The notes beneath the pieces are model-generated. The model saw nothing but the letters and a program-made list of their open reading frames with translations, did not search any database and was not told the origin of the DNA. From NCBI GenBank assembly GCA_032433765.1, contig JAVIAB010000041.1, positions 82,211,928 to 82,275,927 on the forward strand: DNA of 64,000 nt, given 5' to 3'. The translations under genes were made by a program, and so were the position numbers. Every line of letters begins with the position of its first letter. Positions within the stretch are counted from its first letter, which is position 1. Source of the stretch: Megaustenia siamemsis. Taxonomy: Eukaryota; Mollusca; Gastropoda; Stylommatophora; Ariophantidae. Positions 13,861 to 25,735 of the stretch are shown piece after piece.

Positions 13861-14738
13861 GATCTAAATGGCTAAACACACATCTGTAGCTGGTCTAAAT
13901 GTCTAAACACACATCTGTAGCTGGTCTAAATGTCTAAATACACATCCGTAGCTGGTTTAAATGTCTAAACATCCATCTGTAGCTGGTCTGAATGTCTAAA
14001 CACACATCTGTAGCTGGTCTAAATGTCTAAATACACATCCGTAGCTGGTTTAAATGTCTAAACACCCATCTGTAGCTGGTCTAAATGTCTAAACACACAT
14101 CTGTAGCTGGTCTAAATGTCTAAACACGCATCTGTAGCTGCTCTAAATGTCTAAACACTCATCTGTAGCTGGTCTGAATGTCTAAACACCCATCTGTAGC
14201 TGGTCTAAATGTCTAAACACATATCTGTAGCTGGTCTAAATGTCTAAACACCCATCTGTAGCTGGTCTAAATGTCTAAACACACATCTGTAGCTGGTCTA
14301 AATGTCTAAACACCCATCTGTAGCTGGTCTAAATGTCTAAACACGCATCTGTAGCTAGTCTAAATGTCTAAACACCCATCTGTAGCTGGTCTAAATGTCT
14401 AAACACCCATCTGTAGCTGGTCTAAATGTCTAAACACCCATCTGTAGCTGGTCTAAATGTCTAAACACCCATCTGTAGTTGGTCTAAATGTCTAAACACC
14501 CATCTGTAGCTGGTCTAAATGTCTAAACACGCATCTGTAGCTGGTCTAAATGTCTAAACACCCATCTGTAGCTGGTCTAAATGTCTAAACACGCATCTGT
14601 AGCTAGTCTAAATGTCTAAACACCCATCTGTAGCTGGTCTAAATGTCTAAACACCCATCTGTAGTTGGTCTAAATGTCTAAACACCCATCTGTAGCTGGT
14701 CTAAATGTCTAAACACACGTCTGTAGCTGGTCTAAATG
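13830..14738. repeat. 31-bp minisatellite (about 29 copies)
   Basis: The unit contains CTGTAGCTGGTCTAAATGTC plus TAAACACCCAT, with C/A/G variation in the last block. The first, most divergent units (AGCTGGTCTAAATCGCTAAA at about 13829) overlap the last codons of the LINE remnant, so this array also appears to be seeded from the LINE 3' end. Confidence 0.95.
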
Positions 14739-14741
14739 TCT

Positions 14742-14765
14742 GTCAACAGACAGACGTATAGATAC

Positions 14766-14846
<81 letters not shown>

Positions 14847-14848
14847 TC
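14742..14848. repeat. (ACAG)n tetranucleotide microsatellite
   Basis: It is a nearly perfect CAGA/GACA run of about 100 bp that begins inside the last 31-bp unit. Confidence 0.97.
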
Positions 14849-14908
14849 GTGGCTGCACCACAAACTGTCCTTTACTCGAACGAGTTGACACCCTCTCGAG
14901 TTTTATTA

Positions 14909-15290
14909 GGGTGGTTTATTAATGTGATGAGGTTTATTAATGTGATGAGGTTTGTTAATGTGTTGAGGTTTATTAATGTGATGAGGTTTATTAATGTGAT
15001 GTGGTTTATTAATGTGATGAGGTTTATTAATGTGATGAGGTTTGTTAATGTGATGAGGTTTATTAATGTGATGAGGTTTGTTAATGTGATGAGGTTTGTT
15101 GATGTCAAGAGGTTTGTTGATGAGGTTTGCTAATGTGATGAGGTGTGTTAATGTGATGAGGTGTGTTAATGTAATGAGGTTTGTTGATGTGATGAGGTTT
15201 GTTAATGTGATGATGTTTTTTAATGTCAAGAGGTTTGTTGATGAGGTTTGCTAATGTCAAGAGGTTTGTTGATGAGGTTTGTTAATGTTT
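14909..15290. repeat. 18-bp minisatellite (about 20 copies)
   Basis: The unit is TTTATTAATGTGATGAGG, with TTTGTTAATG variants and degenerate copies toward 15290. The 18-bp length keeps frames open on both strands (FINVMR repeats on plus), which is a repeat effect. It lies inside the expected first intron of the minus-strand aquaporin gene. Confidence 0.95.
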
Positions 15291-15344
15291 GAGCTGATAA
15301 AATAAAGGGGACACAACCCTAGGACAACATGGAGCGATAGTTAC

Positions 15345-15554
15345 CCTAAGTTCCGGGCTGGGCGCAGAGATGGCCATCGCCGAGGAACATCCGAGGAATA
15401 GAAATAGAACCTGGGCCAGGAACTCGGCAAACACCGCCCTCCACAGCTCCATGGACATGAGCTCAGAGAAGTCCACAATCCGGCCAGATGGGCTGGACCT
15501 CCCGTAGCGTATAGACTCCAGCTTGTTAGCGATATGCATGTACAAGGCTTCCAT
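15345..15554 (-). CDS. aquaporin, first coding exon (partial gene)
   Basis: This is a membrane water or solute channel of the MIP family; only the N-terminal exon is visible. From ATG 15554, in a strong context (GGCAGCCATGGAA on the minus strand), the frame gives 70 codons. Residues about 35-62 read ELWRAVFAEFLAQVLFLFLG then CSSAMAI, the classic aquaporin transmembrane segment 1 with the WRA..AEF signature. The exon fits phase 0, ending PSPELR directly before a GTAACT donor (15344 downward). The open frame runs on a little past the donor, so the exon end is inferred. An upstream GTG at 15599 also lies in frame, but the ATG is preferred. NPA motifs and the other helices are not in this window downstream on the minus strand. 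Both flanks are minisatellite arrays. Confidence 0.75.
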
Positions 15555-15626
15555 GGCTGCCGCTTTCCTCAGCCAACCACCGATCAGGGATCCAACCACA
15601 CGTCTGCTTTCTAAGTCTCTAAAATC

Positions 15627-16545
15627 TCTCAGTTGATGTAACGTTAATTCAGGGTCTGTTGTATGGACAATCTTTCAGTTGATGTAACGTTAATTCAGGG
15701 TCTGTTGTATGGACAATCTTTCAGTTGATGTAACGCTAATTCAGGATCTTTTGTACGGACAATCTTTCAGTTGATGTAACGTTAATTCAGGATCTGTTGT
15801 ATGGACAATCTTTCAGTTGATGTAACGTTAATTCAGGATCTGTTGTATGGATAATCTTTCAGTTGATGTAACGTTAATTCAGGATCTGTTGTATGGACAA
15901 TCTTTCAGTTGATGTAACGTTAATTCAGGATCTGTTGTATGGACAATCTTTCAGTTGATGTAACGTTAATTCAGGATCTGTTGTATGGACAATCTTTCAG
16001 TTGATGTAACGTTAATTCAGGATCTGTTGTATGGACAATCTTTCAGTTGATGTAACGTTAATTCAGGATCTGTTGTATGGACAATCTTTCAGTTGATGTA
16101 ACGTTAATTCAGGGTCTGTTGTACGGACGATCTTTCAGTTGATGTAACGTTAATTCAGGGTCTGTTGTATGGACAATCTTTCAGTTGATGTAACGTTAAT
16201 TCAGGGTCTGTTGTATGGACAATCTTTCAGTAGATGTAACGTTAATTCAGGGTCTGTTGTACGGACGATCTTTCAGTAGATGTAACGTTAATTCAGGGTC
16301 TGTTGTATGGACAATATTACAGTTGATGTAACGTTAATTCAGGGTCTGTTATACGGACAATCTTTCAGTAGATGTAACGTTAATTCAGGGTCTGTTGTAT
16401 GGACAATATTACAGTTGATGCAACGTTAATTCAGGGTCTGTTGTATGGACAATATTACAGTTGATGTAACGTTAATTCAGGGTCTCTTGTATGGACAATA
16501 TTACTGTAGATGTAACGTTAATTCAGGGTCTGTTTTACTGTAGTC
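15627..16545. repeat. 46-bp minisatellite (about 20 copies)
   Basis: The unit contains TCAGTTGATGTAACGTTAAT then TCAGGATCTGTTGTATGGAC. Copies toward 16545 diverge (AATATTACAG, TCAGTAGATG). It lies immediately 5' of the aquaporin exon on its strand. Confidence 0.95.
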
Positions 16546-16611
16546 TTTTAGTAGAGATAGCGTTAATCCAGCTGCTTTAATGCAGTCTTCTTTCCTTGTT
16601 TTCGTCAACGT

Positions 16612-17165
16612 AGTAAAATGTTGGTCAACTATTTTGTAAAATGTTGTAATCTTGGTCAATAATGTTGTAATCTTGGTCAACTATCTGGTAAAATGTTGTA
16701 ATATTGGTCAATAATGTTGTAATCTTGGTCAACTATCTTGTAAAATGTTGTAATCTTGGTCAACTAACTTGTAAAATGTTGTAATCTTGGTCAATAATGT
16801 TGTAATCTTGGACAACTATCTTGTAAAATGTTGTAATCTTGGTCAACTATCTTGTAAAATGTTGTAATCTTGGTCAACTATCTTGTAAAATGTTGTAATC
16901 TTAGTCAACTATCTTGTAAAATGCTGTAATCTTAGTCAACTATCTTGTAAAATGTTGTAATCTTGGTCAATAATGTTGTAATCTTGGTCAACTATCTTGT
17001 AAAATGTTGTAATCTTGGTTAACAATGTTGTAATCTTGGTCAACTATCTTGTAAAATGCTGTAATCTTAGTCAACTATCTTGTAAAATTCTGTAATCTTA
17101 GTCAACTATCTTGTAAAATGTTATAATCTTAGTCAACTATCTTGTAAAATGTTGTAATCTTGGTC
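16612..17165. repeat. 31-bp minisatellite with 21-bp shortened units
   Basis: The full unit is AATGTTGTAATCTTGGTCAA plus CTATCTTGTAA. A shorter unit lacks the CTATCTTGTA block and recurs several times, giving an irregular alternation. Confidence 0.93.
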
Positions 17166-17282
17166 ACGTTAACTATCATCACATCAGTGGCAACAAACGT
17201 GGCACGTTGACAGTGGCATCTTGCCACAGGCACAAGGCATAATGCACTCACAGCGAACGATGACACAGGTGAGTTGGTGTGA
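17166..17282. other. unique spacer
   Basis: A short non-repetitive stretch with several GTGGC/GCCAC blocks. I see no gene or signal in it. Confidence 0.5.
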
Positions 17283-17520
17283 TGTAAGTTCCTCAACTGA
17301 AGTCATTCTGACTTTTGATGTGGATAACTCCTTCAGCTGAAGTCATTCAGACTTTTGATGTGGATAACTCCTTCAGCTGAAGTCATTCAGACTTTTGATG
17401 TGGATAACTCCTTCAGCTGAAGTCATTCAGACTTTTGATGTGGATAACTCCTTCAGCTGAAGTGATTCAGATTTTTGATGTGGATAACTCCTTCAGCTGA
17501 AGTCATTCTGACTGTTGGTG
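17283..17520. repeat. 40-bp minisatellite (about 6 copies)
   Basis: The unit contains GTGGATAACTCCTTCAGCTG then AAGTCATTCAGACTTTTGAT. The central copies are nearly identical. Confidence 0.93.
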
Positions 17521-17579
17521 TGAATTATTCATCGAGTCTGTGAGGTCTTCGACGCGAATTAGTCATTTATCTGAACGAA

Positions 17580-17985
17580 TATGTCCTTGATGTGAAATAC
17601 TTCATCAGGTGAACTTGTCAGTGATATCCTTGATGTGAAATATTCCGTCAGGTGAACTAGTCAGTGATATACTTGATGTGAAATATTCCGTCAGGTGAAC
17701 TAGTCAGTGATATCCTTGATGTGAAATATTCCGTCAGGTGAACTTGTCAGTGGTATCCTTGATGTGAAATATTCCGTCAGGTGAACTAGTCAGTGATATC
17801 CTTGATGTGAAATATTCCGTCAGGTGAACTTGTCAGTGGTATCCTTGATGTGAAATATTCCGTCAGGTGAACTAGTCAGTGATATCCTTGATGTGAAATA
17901 TTCCGTCAGGTGAACTAGTCAGTAATATCCTTGATGTGAAATATTCCGTCAGGTGAACTAGTCAGTGATATCATTGATGTGAAAT
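17580..17985. repeat. 43-bp minisatellite (about 9 copies)
   Basis: The unit contains TCCTTGATGTGAAATATTCC then GTCAGGTGAACTAGTCAGTG. CTAGTC and CTTGTC units alternate. Confidence 0.93.
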
Positions 17986-18081
17986 TCTCTGTCCGAAGAT
18001 CGATTCACTGACATCCGTGAAGTGTAGCTGTTATAAGAACAACTGAAATCATTCGACACAAACTGACAACATGATCTTTTA

Positions 18082-19583
18082 TACAAGACTAGTGCCTATA
18101 TACCAAGACTAGTGACTATATACCAAGACTAGTGACTATATACCAAGACTAGTGACTATATACCAAGACTAGTGACTATATACACCAAGACTAGTGACTA
18201 TATACCATGACTAGTGACTGTATACACCAAGACTAGTGACTATATACCATGACTAGGGACTATATACCAAGACTAGTGCCTATATACCAAGACTAGTGAC
18301 TATATACCAAGACTAGTGACTATATACCAAGACTAGTGCCTATATACCAAGACTAGGGACTATATACCAAGACTAGTGACTATATACCAAGACTAGTGCC
18401 TATATACCAAGACTAGTGACTATATACCAAGACTAGTGACTATATACCAAGACTAGTGACTATATACCAAAACTAGTGACTATATACCAAGACTAGTGAC
18501 TATATACCAAGACTAGTGACTATATACCAAGACTAGTGCTATATACCAAGACTAGTGACTATATAGCAAGACTAGTGCCTATATACCAAGACTTGTGCCC
18601 AAATACCAAGACTAGTGACTGCATAACAAGACTAGCGCCCAAATACTAAGACTAGTGACTATATACCAAGACTAGTGACTATATACCTAGAATAGTGTTA
18701 TATATCAAGACTAGTGACTATATACCAAGACTAGTGTCTATATACCAAGACTAGTGCCTATAAACCAAGACTAGTGACTATATACCAAGACTAGTGCCCA
18801 AATACCAAGACTAGTGCCTATATACCATGACTAGTGTCCAAATACCAAGACTAGTGTTATATACCAAGACTAGTGCCCAAATACCAAGACTAGTGCCTAT
18901 ATACCAAGACTAGTGCCCAAATACCAAGACTAGTGACTATATGTCAAAACTAGTGACTATATACCAAGACTAGTGCCTATATACCAAGACTAGTGACTTC
19001 ATACCAAGACTAGTGACTATATACCAAGACTAGTGACTATATATCAAGACTAGTGTTATATACCAAGACTAGTGACTATATATCAAGACTAGTGATTATA
19101 TACCAAGACTAATGACTATATACCAAGACTAGTGGCCATATACCAAGACTAGTGACTATATACCAAGACTAGTGACTATATACCAAGACTAGTGACTATA
19201 TACACCAAGACTAGTGACTATATACCATGACTAGTGACTATATACACCAAGACTAGTGACTATATACCATGACTAGGGACTATATACCAAGACTAGTGCC
19301 TATATACCAAGACTAGTGACTATATACCAAGACTAGTGACTATATACCAAGACTAGTGCCTATATACCAAGACTAGGGACTATATACCAAGACTAGTGAC
19401 TATATACCAAGACTAGTGCCTATATACCAAGACTAGTGACTATATACCAAGACTAGTGACTATATACCAAGACTAGTGACTATATACCAAGACTAGTGTT
19501 ATATATCAAGACTAGTGCCTATATACCAAGACTAGTGACTATATACCAAGACTAGTGACTATATACCAAGACTAGTGACTATA
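18082..19583. repeat. 20-bp minisatellite with ACTAGT core (about 74 copies)
   Basis: The unit is TACCAAGACTAGTGACTATA, with the palindrome ACTAGT in nearly every copy. Variants (GCCTATA, GCCCAAA, GTTATA, TACACCAAG) form a pattern that repeats at an offset of about 1020 bp (18140-18560 against 19160-19580). Confidence 0.96.
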
Positions 19584-19754
19584 TAAAATGTTGGATTTCT
19601 GGTGGAACCATCCTCAAATGACGTCACTGTGTCTGAACTGTGCGAGGCGACACTTGAAAACGAAACTGTGCGACCTGCTCAAAAAGAATTAAATACAACA
19701 GAACTGATAACACTTTTGTTGACATTCTCAAAAAATAAAGATATCACGTCAGAA
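19584..19754. other. unique spacer between arrays
   Basis: About 170 bp of mixed-composition sequence without repeat structure. No convincing coding frame or RNA signal. Confidence 0.5.
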
Positions 19755-20235
19755 AGCTAGATAGCTAGATAAACTAGATATTTAGACTAGATAATTAGAT
19801 AAACTAGATACTTAGGCTAGATAATAAGATAAACTAGATACTTAGACTAGATAATAAGATAAACTAGATACTTAGACTAGATAATAAGATAAACTAGATA
19901 CTTAGACTAGATAATAAGATAAACTAGATGCTTAGACTAGATAATAAGATAAACTATATACTTAGACTAGATAATAAGATAAACTAGATGCTTAGACTAG
20001 ATAATTAGATAAACTAAATACTAAGACTAGATAATTAGATAAACTAGATACTTAGACTAGATAATTAGATAAACTATATAATTAGACTAGATAATAAGAT
20101 AAACTAGATACTTAGACTAGATAATTAGATAAACTAGATACTTAGACTAGATAATTAGATAAACTAGATACTTAGACTAGATAATAAGATAAACTAGATA
20201 CTTAGACTAGATAATAAGATAAACTATATACTTAG
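19755..20235. repeat. 30-bp minisatellite related to the 17-mer family
   Basis: The unit is GATAAACTAGATACTTAGAC plus TAGATAATAA, which is a 17-mer (AGATAAACTAGATACTT) plus a 13-bp shortened copy. It grades into the next block. Confidence 0.94.
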
Positions 20236-20620
20236 ATAAACTAGATACTTAGATAGACTAGATAATTAAATAACTAGATTTTTATATAGACTAGACACTT
20301 ACATAGACTAGATAATTAGATAAACTAGATACTTAGATAAACTAGATACTTAGATAGACTAGATACTTAGATAAACTAGATACTTAGATAGACTAGATAC
20401 TTAGATAAACTAGATACTTAGACTAGATACTTAGACAAACTAGATACGTAGACTAGATACTAAGACTAGATACTTAGATAGACTAGATACTTAGATAAAC
20501 TAGATTCTTAGATAATACTAGATACTTAGATAGACTAGATACTTAGACTAGATAAATAGATAAACTAGATATTTAGATAAACTAGTTACTTAGACAGACT
20601 AGATACTTAGATAAACTAGA
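20236..20620. repeat. irregular transition block of the 17-mer family
   Basis: Mixed units such as AGATAGACTAGATACTT and AGATAAACTAGATACTT with irregular lengths link the 30-bp array to the regular 17-bp array. Confidence 0.85.
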
Positions 20621-22650
20621 TACATAGATAACCTAGATACTTAGATAACCTAGATACATAGATAACCTAGATGCTTAGACAACCTAGATACTTAGATAAC
20701 CTAGATATATATTAATAACCTAGATACATAGATAACCTAGATACTTAGATAACCTAGATACTTAGATAACCTAGATACTTAGATAACCTAGATACTTAGA
20801 TAACCTAGATGCTTAGATAACCTAGATGCTTAGATAACCTAGATACTTAGATAACCTAGATACTTAGATAACCTAGATACTTAGATAACCTAGATACTTA
20901 GATAACCTAGATACTTAGATAACCTAGATACATAGATAACCTAGATACTTAGATAACCTAGATACATAGATAACCTAGATACTTAGATAACCTAGATACT
21001 TAGATAACCTAGATACTTAGATAACCTAGATACATAGATAACCTAGATACTTAGATAACCTAGATACATAGATAACCTAGATACTTAGATAACCTAGATA
21101 CATAGATAACCTAGATACTTAGATAACCTAGATACATAGATAACCTAGATACATAGATAACCTAGATACTTAGATAACCTAGATACTTAGATAACCTAGA
21201 TGCTTAGATAACCTAGATGCTTAGATAACCTAGATACTTAGATAACCTAGATGCTTAGATAACCTAGATGCTTAGATAACGTAGATAACCTAGATATTTA
21301 TATATCCTAGATACTTAGATAACCTAGATACATAGATAACCTAGATGCTTAGATATCCTAGATAACCTAGATATTTATATATCCTAGATACTTAGATAAC
21401 CTAGACACTTAGATAACCTAGATGCTTAGATAACCTAGATAACCTAGATACTTAGATAACCTAGATGCTTATATAACCTAGATACTTAGATAACCTAGAT
21501 ACTTAGATAACCTAGATACTTAGATAATCTAGATGCTTAGATAACCTAGATACTTAGATAACCTAGATGCTTAGATAACCTAGATGCTTATATAACCTAG
21601 ATACTTAGATAACCTAGATACTTAGATAACCTAGATACTTAGATAATCTAGATACTTAGATAACCTAGATACTTAGATAACCTAGATACTTAGATAACCT
21701 AGATGCTTAGATAACCTAGATACTTAGATAACCTAGATACTTAGATAATCTAGATGATAACCTAGATGCTTATATAACCTAGATACTTAGATAACCTAGA
21801 TACTTAGATAACCTAGATACTTAGATAATCTAGATGCTTAGATAACCTAGATACTTAGATAATCTAGATGCTTAGATAACCTAGATACTTAGATAATCTA
21901 GATGCTTATATAACCTAGATACTTATATAACCTAGATACTTAGATAACCTAGATGCTTAGATAACCTAGATACTTAGATAATCTAGATGCTTATATAACC
22001 TAGATACTTAGATAACCTAGATACTTAGATAACCTAGATACTTAGATAACCTAGATACTTAGATAATCTAGATGCTTAGATAACCTAGATACTTAGATAA
22101 CCTAGATGCTTAGATAACCTAGATGCTTATATAACCTAGATACTTAGATAACCTAGATGCTTATATAACCTAGATACTTAGATAACCTAGATGCTTAGAT
22201 AACCTAGATACTTAGATAATCTAGATGCTTAGATAACCTAGATACTTAGATAATCTAGATGCTTAGATAACCTAGATACTTAGATAACCTAGATACTTAG
22301 ATAACCTAGATACTTAGATAAACTAGATGCTTAGATAACCTAGATACTTAGATAATCTAGATGCTTAGATAACCTAGATACTTAGATAACCTAGATACTT
22401 AGATAACCAAGATACTTAGATAACCTAGATACTTAGAAAAACTAGATACTTAGATAACCTAGATACTTAGATAATCTAGATGCTTAGATAACCTAGATAC
22501 TTAGATAAACTAGATGCTTAGATAACCTAGATACTTAGATAATCTAGATGCTTAGATAACCTAGATACTTAGATAAACTAGATGCTTAGATAATCTAGAT
22601 ACTTAGATAACCTAGATACTTAGATAACCTAGATGCTTAGATAACCTAGA
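20621..22650. repeat. 17-bp minisatellite (about 120 copies)
   Basis: The unit is AGATAACCTAGATACTT, with T-to-G (GATGCTT) and C-to-T (AATCTAG) variants. It is one base from half of the 34-bp unit at 1-8153 (AGATAAGCTAGATACTT), so the two arrays share an ancestor. Confidence 0.96.
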
Positions 22651-25455
22651 CACTGTCAGATAAGTCTAAACGCTACACACACTGTCAGAGACGTTCTGCA
22701 GCAACACTCACTGTCAGAAAATGTATGCAGCATCACTTAAGTCAGAGAGGTGCTGCAGCAACCCTCACTGTCAGAGATGTTCTGCAACAACACTCCTCTG
22801 TCATAGAGTTCCTGCAATAACACTCACTGTCAAAGAGGTCCTGCAACAACACTAACTGTTAGAGAAGTTCTGCAGCAACACTCACTGTCAGAGAGGTCCT
22901 GCAACAACACTAAATGTCAGAGACGTTCTGCAGCAACACTCACTGTTACAGAATTCCTCCAGTAACACTCACTGTTAGATAAGTTCTGCAGCAACACTAA
23001 CTGTCAGAGAAGATCTGCAGCAATACTCTGTCAGAGAATTCATGCAGTAACACTCACTGTTAGATACGTTCTGCAGCAACACTCACTGTCAGAGGGATCC
23101 TGCAGCAACACTCACTGTCACTGAGGTCCTGCAGCAATACTCACTGTCAGAGAGGTCCTGCACCAACACTCACTGTCAGAGAATTCCTGCAGAAACACTC
23201 ACTTTCAGAGAAGTCCTGCAACAGCCCTTACTGTCAGTGTAGTCCAAACGCAACACTCACTGTCAGATAAGTCCAAACGCAACACTCACTGTCAGATACG
23301 TTCTACAGCAACACTAACTGTCAGAGATGTCTGCAGCAACACCCACTGTCAGAGAGGTCCTGCAACAACACTAACTGTCAGAGAAATTCTGCAGCAACAC
23401 TAACTGTTAGAGAAATCCTGCAGCAACATTCACTGTCAGATAAGTCCTGCAGCAACATTCACTGTCAGAGAAATCCTGCAGCAACACTCACTGTCAGAGA
23501 AGACTTGCAATAACACTCACTGTCAGTGAAGTCCTAACGCAAGACTCACTGTCAGAGAAGTTATAACGCAACACACACTGTCAGAGAATTTATGCAGCAA
23601 CACTCACTGTCAGAGATGTTCTCCAGCAACACTCACTGTCAGAGAGGTCCTGCAACAACACTCACTGTCAGAGAAGTTCTGCAGCAATACTCTCTGTCAG
23701 AGAAGTTCTGCAGCAATACTCTCTGTCAGAGAAGTCCTGCAGCAGCACTCACTGTCAGAGAATTCTTGCAGCAACACTCAAGTCAGAGAAGTCCTGCAGC
23801 AACACTCACTGTCAGAGAGGTCCTGGAGCAACACTCACTGTCAGAGAGGTCCTGCAACAACACTCACTGTCAGAGAAGTTCTGCAGCAATACTCTCTGTC
23901 AGAGAAGTCCTGCAGCAGCACTCACTGTCAGAGAATTCTTGCAGCAACACTCAAGTCAGAGAAGTCCTGCAGCAACACTCACTGTCAGAGAGGTCCTGGA
24001 GCAACACTCACTGTCAGAGAGGTCATGCAACAACACTCCCTGTCAGAGACGTTCTGTAGCAACACTCACTGTCAGAGGGATTCTGCAGCAACACTCACTG
24101 TCACTGAGGTCCTGCAGCAATACTCACTGTCAGAGAGGTCCTGCACCAACACTCACTGTCAGAGAATTCCTGCAGAAACACTGACTTTCAGAGAAGTCCT
24201 GCACCAACACTCACTTTCAGTGAAGTCCTAACGCAACACTCACTGTCAGATAAGTCTAAACGCAACACACACTGTCAGAGATGTCCTACAGCAACACTCA
24301 CTGTCGGAGATGTCTGCAGCAACACTCACTGTCAGAGAGGTCCTGCAACAACACTAACTGTCAGAGAAATTCTGCAGCAACACTAACTGTTAGTGAAATC
24401 ATGCAGCAACACTCACTGTCAGAGAAGTTCTGCAGCAACACTCACTGTCACAGAAGTCCTGCAGCAACACTCACTATCAGAGAAGTCATGCAACAACACT
24501 CACTGTCAGAAAAGTCCTGCAACAACACTCACTGTCAGGGAAGGCCTGCAGCAACACTCACTGTCAGAGAAGTCCTGCAACAACACTAACTGTCAGAGAA
24601 GTTCTGCAGCAACACTCACTGTCACAGAAGTCCTGCAGCAACACTCACTATCAGAGAAGTCATGCAACAACACTCACTGTCAGAAAAGTCCTGCAACAAC
24701 ACTCACTGTCAGGGAAGGCCTGCAGCAACACTCACTGTCAGAGAAGTCCTGCAACAACACTCAATGTCAGACAAGTCCTGCAGCAACACTCACTGTCAAA
24801 GAAGGCCTGCAGCAACACTCACTGTCAGACAAGTCCTGCAACAACACTCACTGTCAGAGAAGGCCTGCAGCAACACTCACTGTCAGAGAAGGCCTGCAGC
24901 AACACTCACTGTCAGAGAAGGCCTGCAGCAACACTCACTGTCAGAGAAGGCCTGCAGCAACACTCACTGTCAAAGAAGGCCTGCAGCAACACTCACTGTC
25001 AGAGAAGGCCTGCAGCAACACTCACTGTCAGAGAAGGCCTGCAGCAACACTCACTGTCAGAGAAGGCCTGCAGCAACACTCACTGTCAGAGAAGGCCTGC
25101 AGCAACACTCACTGTCAAAGAAGGCCTGCAGCAACACTCACTGTCAGAGAAGGCCTGCAGCAACACTCACTGTCAGAGAAGTCCTACAGCAACACTCACT
25201 GTCAGAGAAGGCCTGCAGCAACACTCACTGTCAGAGAAGTCCTGCGGCAACACTCACTGTCAGACAAGTCCTGCAACAACACTCACTTTCTGAGAGGCTC
25301 TGCAGTAACACTCACTGTCAGAGAAGTTCTGCGGCAACACTCACTGTCAGAGAAGCTCTGCAGCAACACTCACTGTCAGAGAAGGCCTGCAGCAACACTC
25401 ACTGTCAGAGAAGGCCTGCAGCAACACTCACTGTCAGAGAAGGCCTGCAGCAACA
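22651..25455. repeat. 29-bp minisatellite (about 96 copies)
   Basis: The unit is CTGCAGCAACACTCACTGTC plus AGAGAAGTC. The left part is heterogeneous; 24720-25450 is nearly homogeneous (AGAAGGCCTGCAGC), suggesting recent expansion there. Because 29 is not a multiple of three and the unit has no plus-strand stop, long overlapping plus frames appear (up to 357 codons). I regard these as artefacts. Confidence 0.96.
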
Positions 25456-25619
25456 CTTGTTCATAATTGAACAACGTATTGACATGTCTGGTGTCAGACA
25501 TCAACTTACAGTTTATTGTGTCTGGTATCCGTCAGCACATGTCTCCTAGAGAAAGACAAAACTTCACGTACTGTTCCTCATTAAGTAGTTGCCAGAGATA
25601 TTAGCACGTTCTTCCACGC

Positions 25620-25735
25620 GCTGCTGCTAGTCACGTGACCGTGGACACGCCCCGAGACACCGCTGACGAGCCAATCAAATAGCGCGTGAGAGAACCTGTA
25701 GTCGCTATGCCGGTGCGGACCGTTTTGTTTCTAAA
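25620..25735. promoter_or_regulatory. possible promoter-like GC-rich block
   Basis: In AT-rich surroundings this block holds GTCACGTGAC (an E-box palindrome), a GC-box-like GGGGCGTGTC on the minus strand, and a CCAAT box (GAGCCAATCA), all within 80 bp. These are common in housekeeping promoters. No adjacent first exon was recognised on either strand, so the role is inferred only. Confidence 0.25.

Noticed and set aside
15282..15344. Read-through extension of the aquaporin frame (VTIAPCCPRVVSPLFYQLKH)
   Set aside because: It follows a GTAACT donor at a phase-0 point and loses aquaporin character at once, so it is treated as intron.
23592..25549. Glutamine/serine-rich ORFs of 155-357 codons (QQHSLSEKS repeats)
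   Set aside because: The 29-bp unit has no stop in any plus phase, so every frame stays open by periodicity. There is no unique flanking domain and no splice or start evidence.
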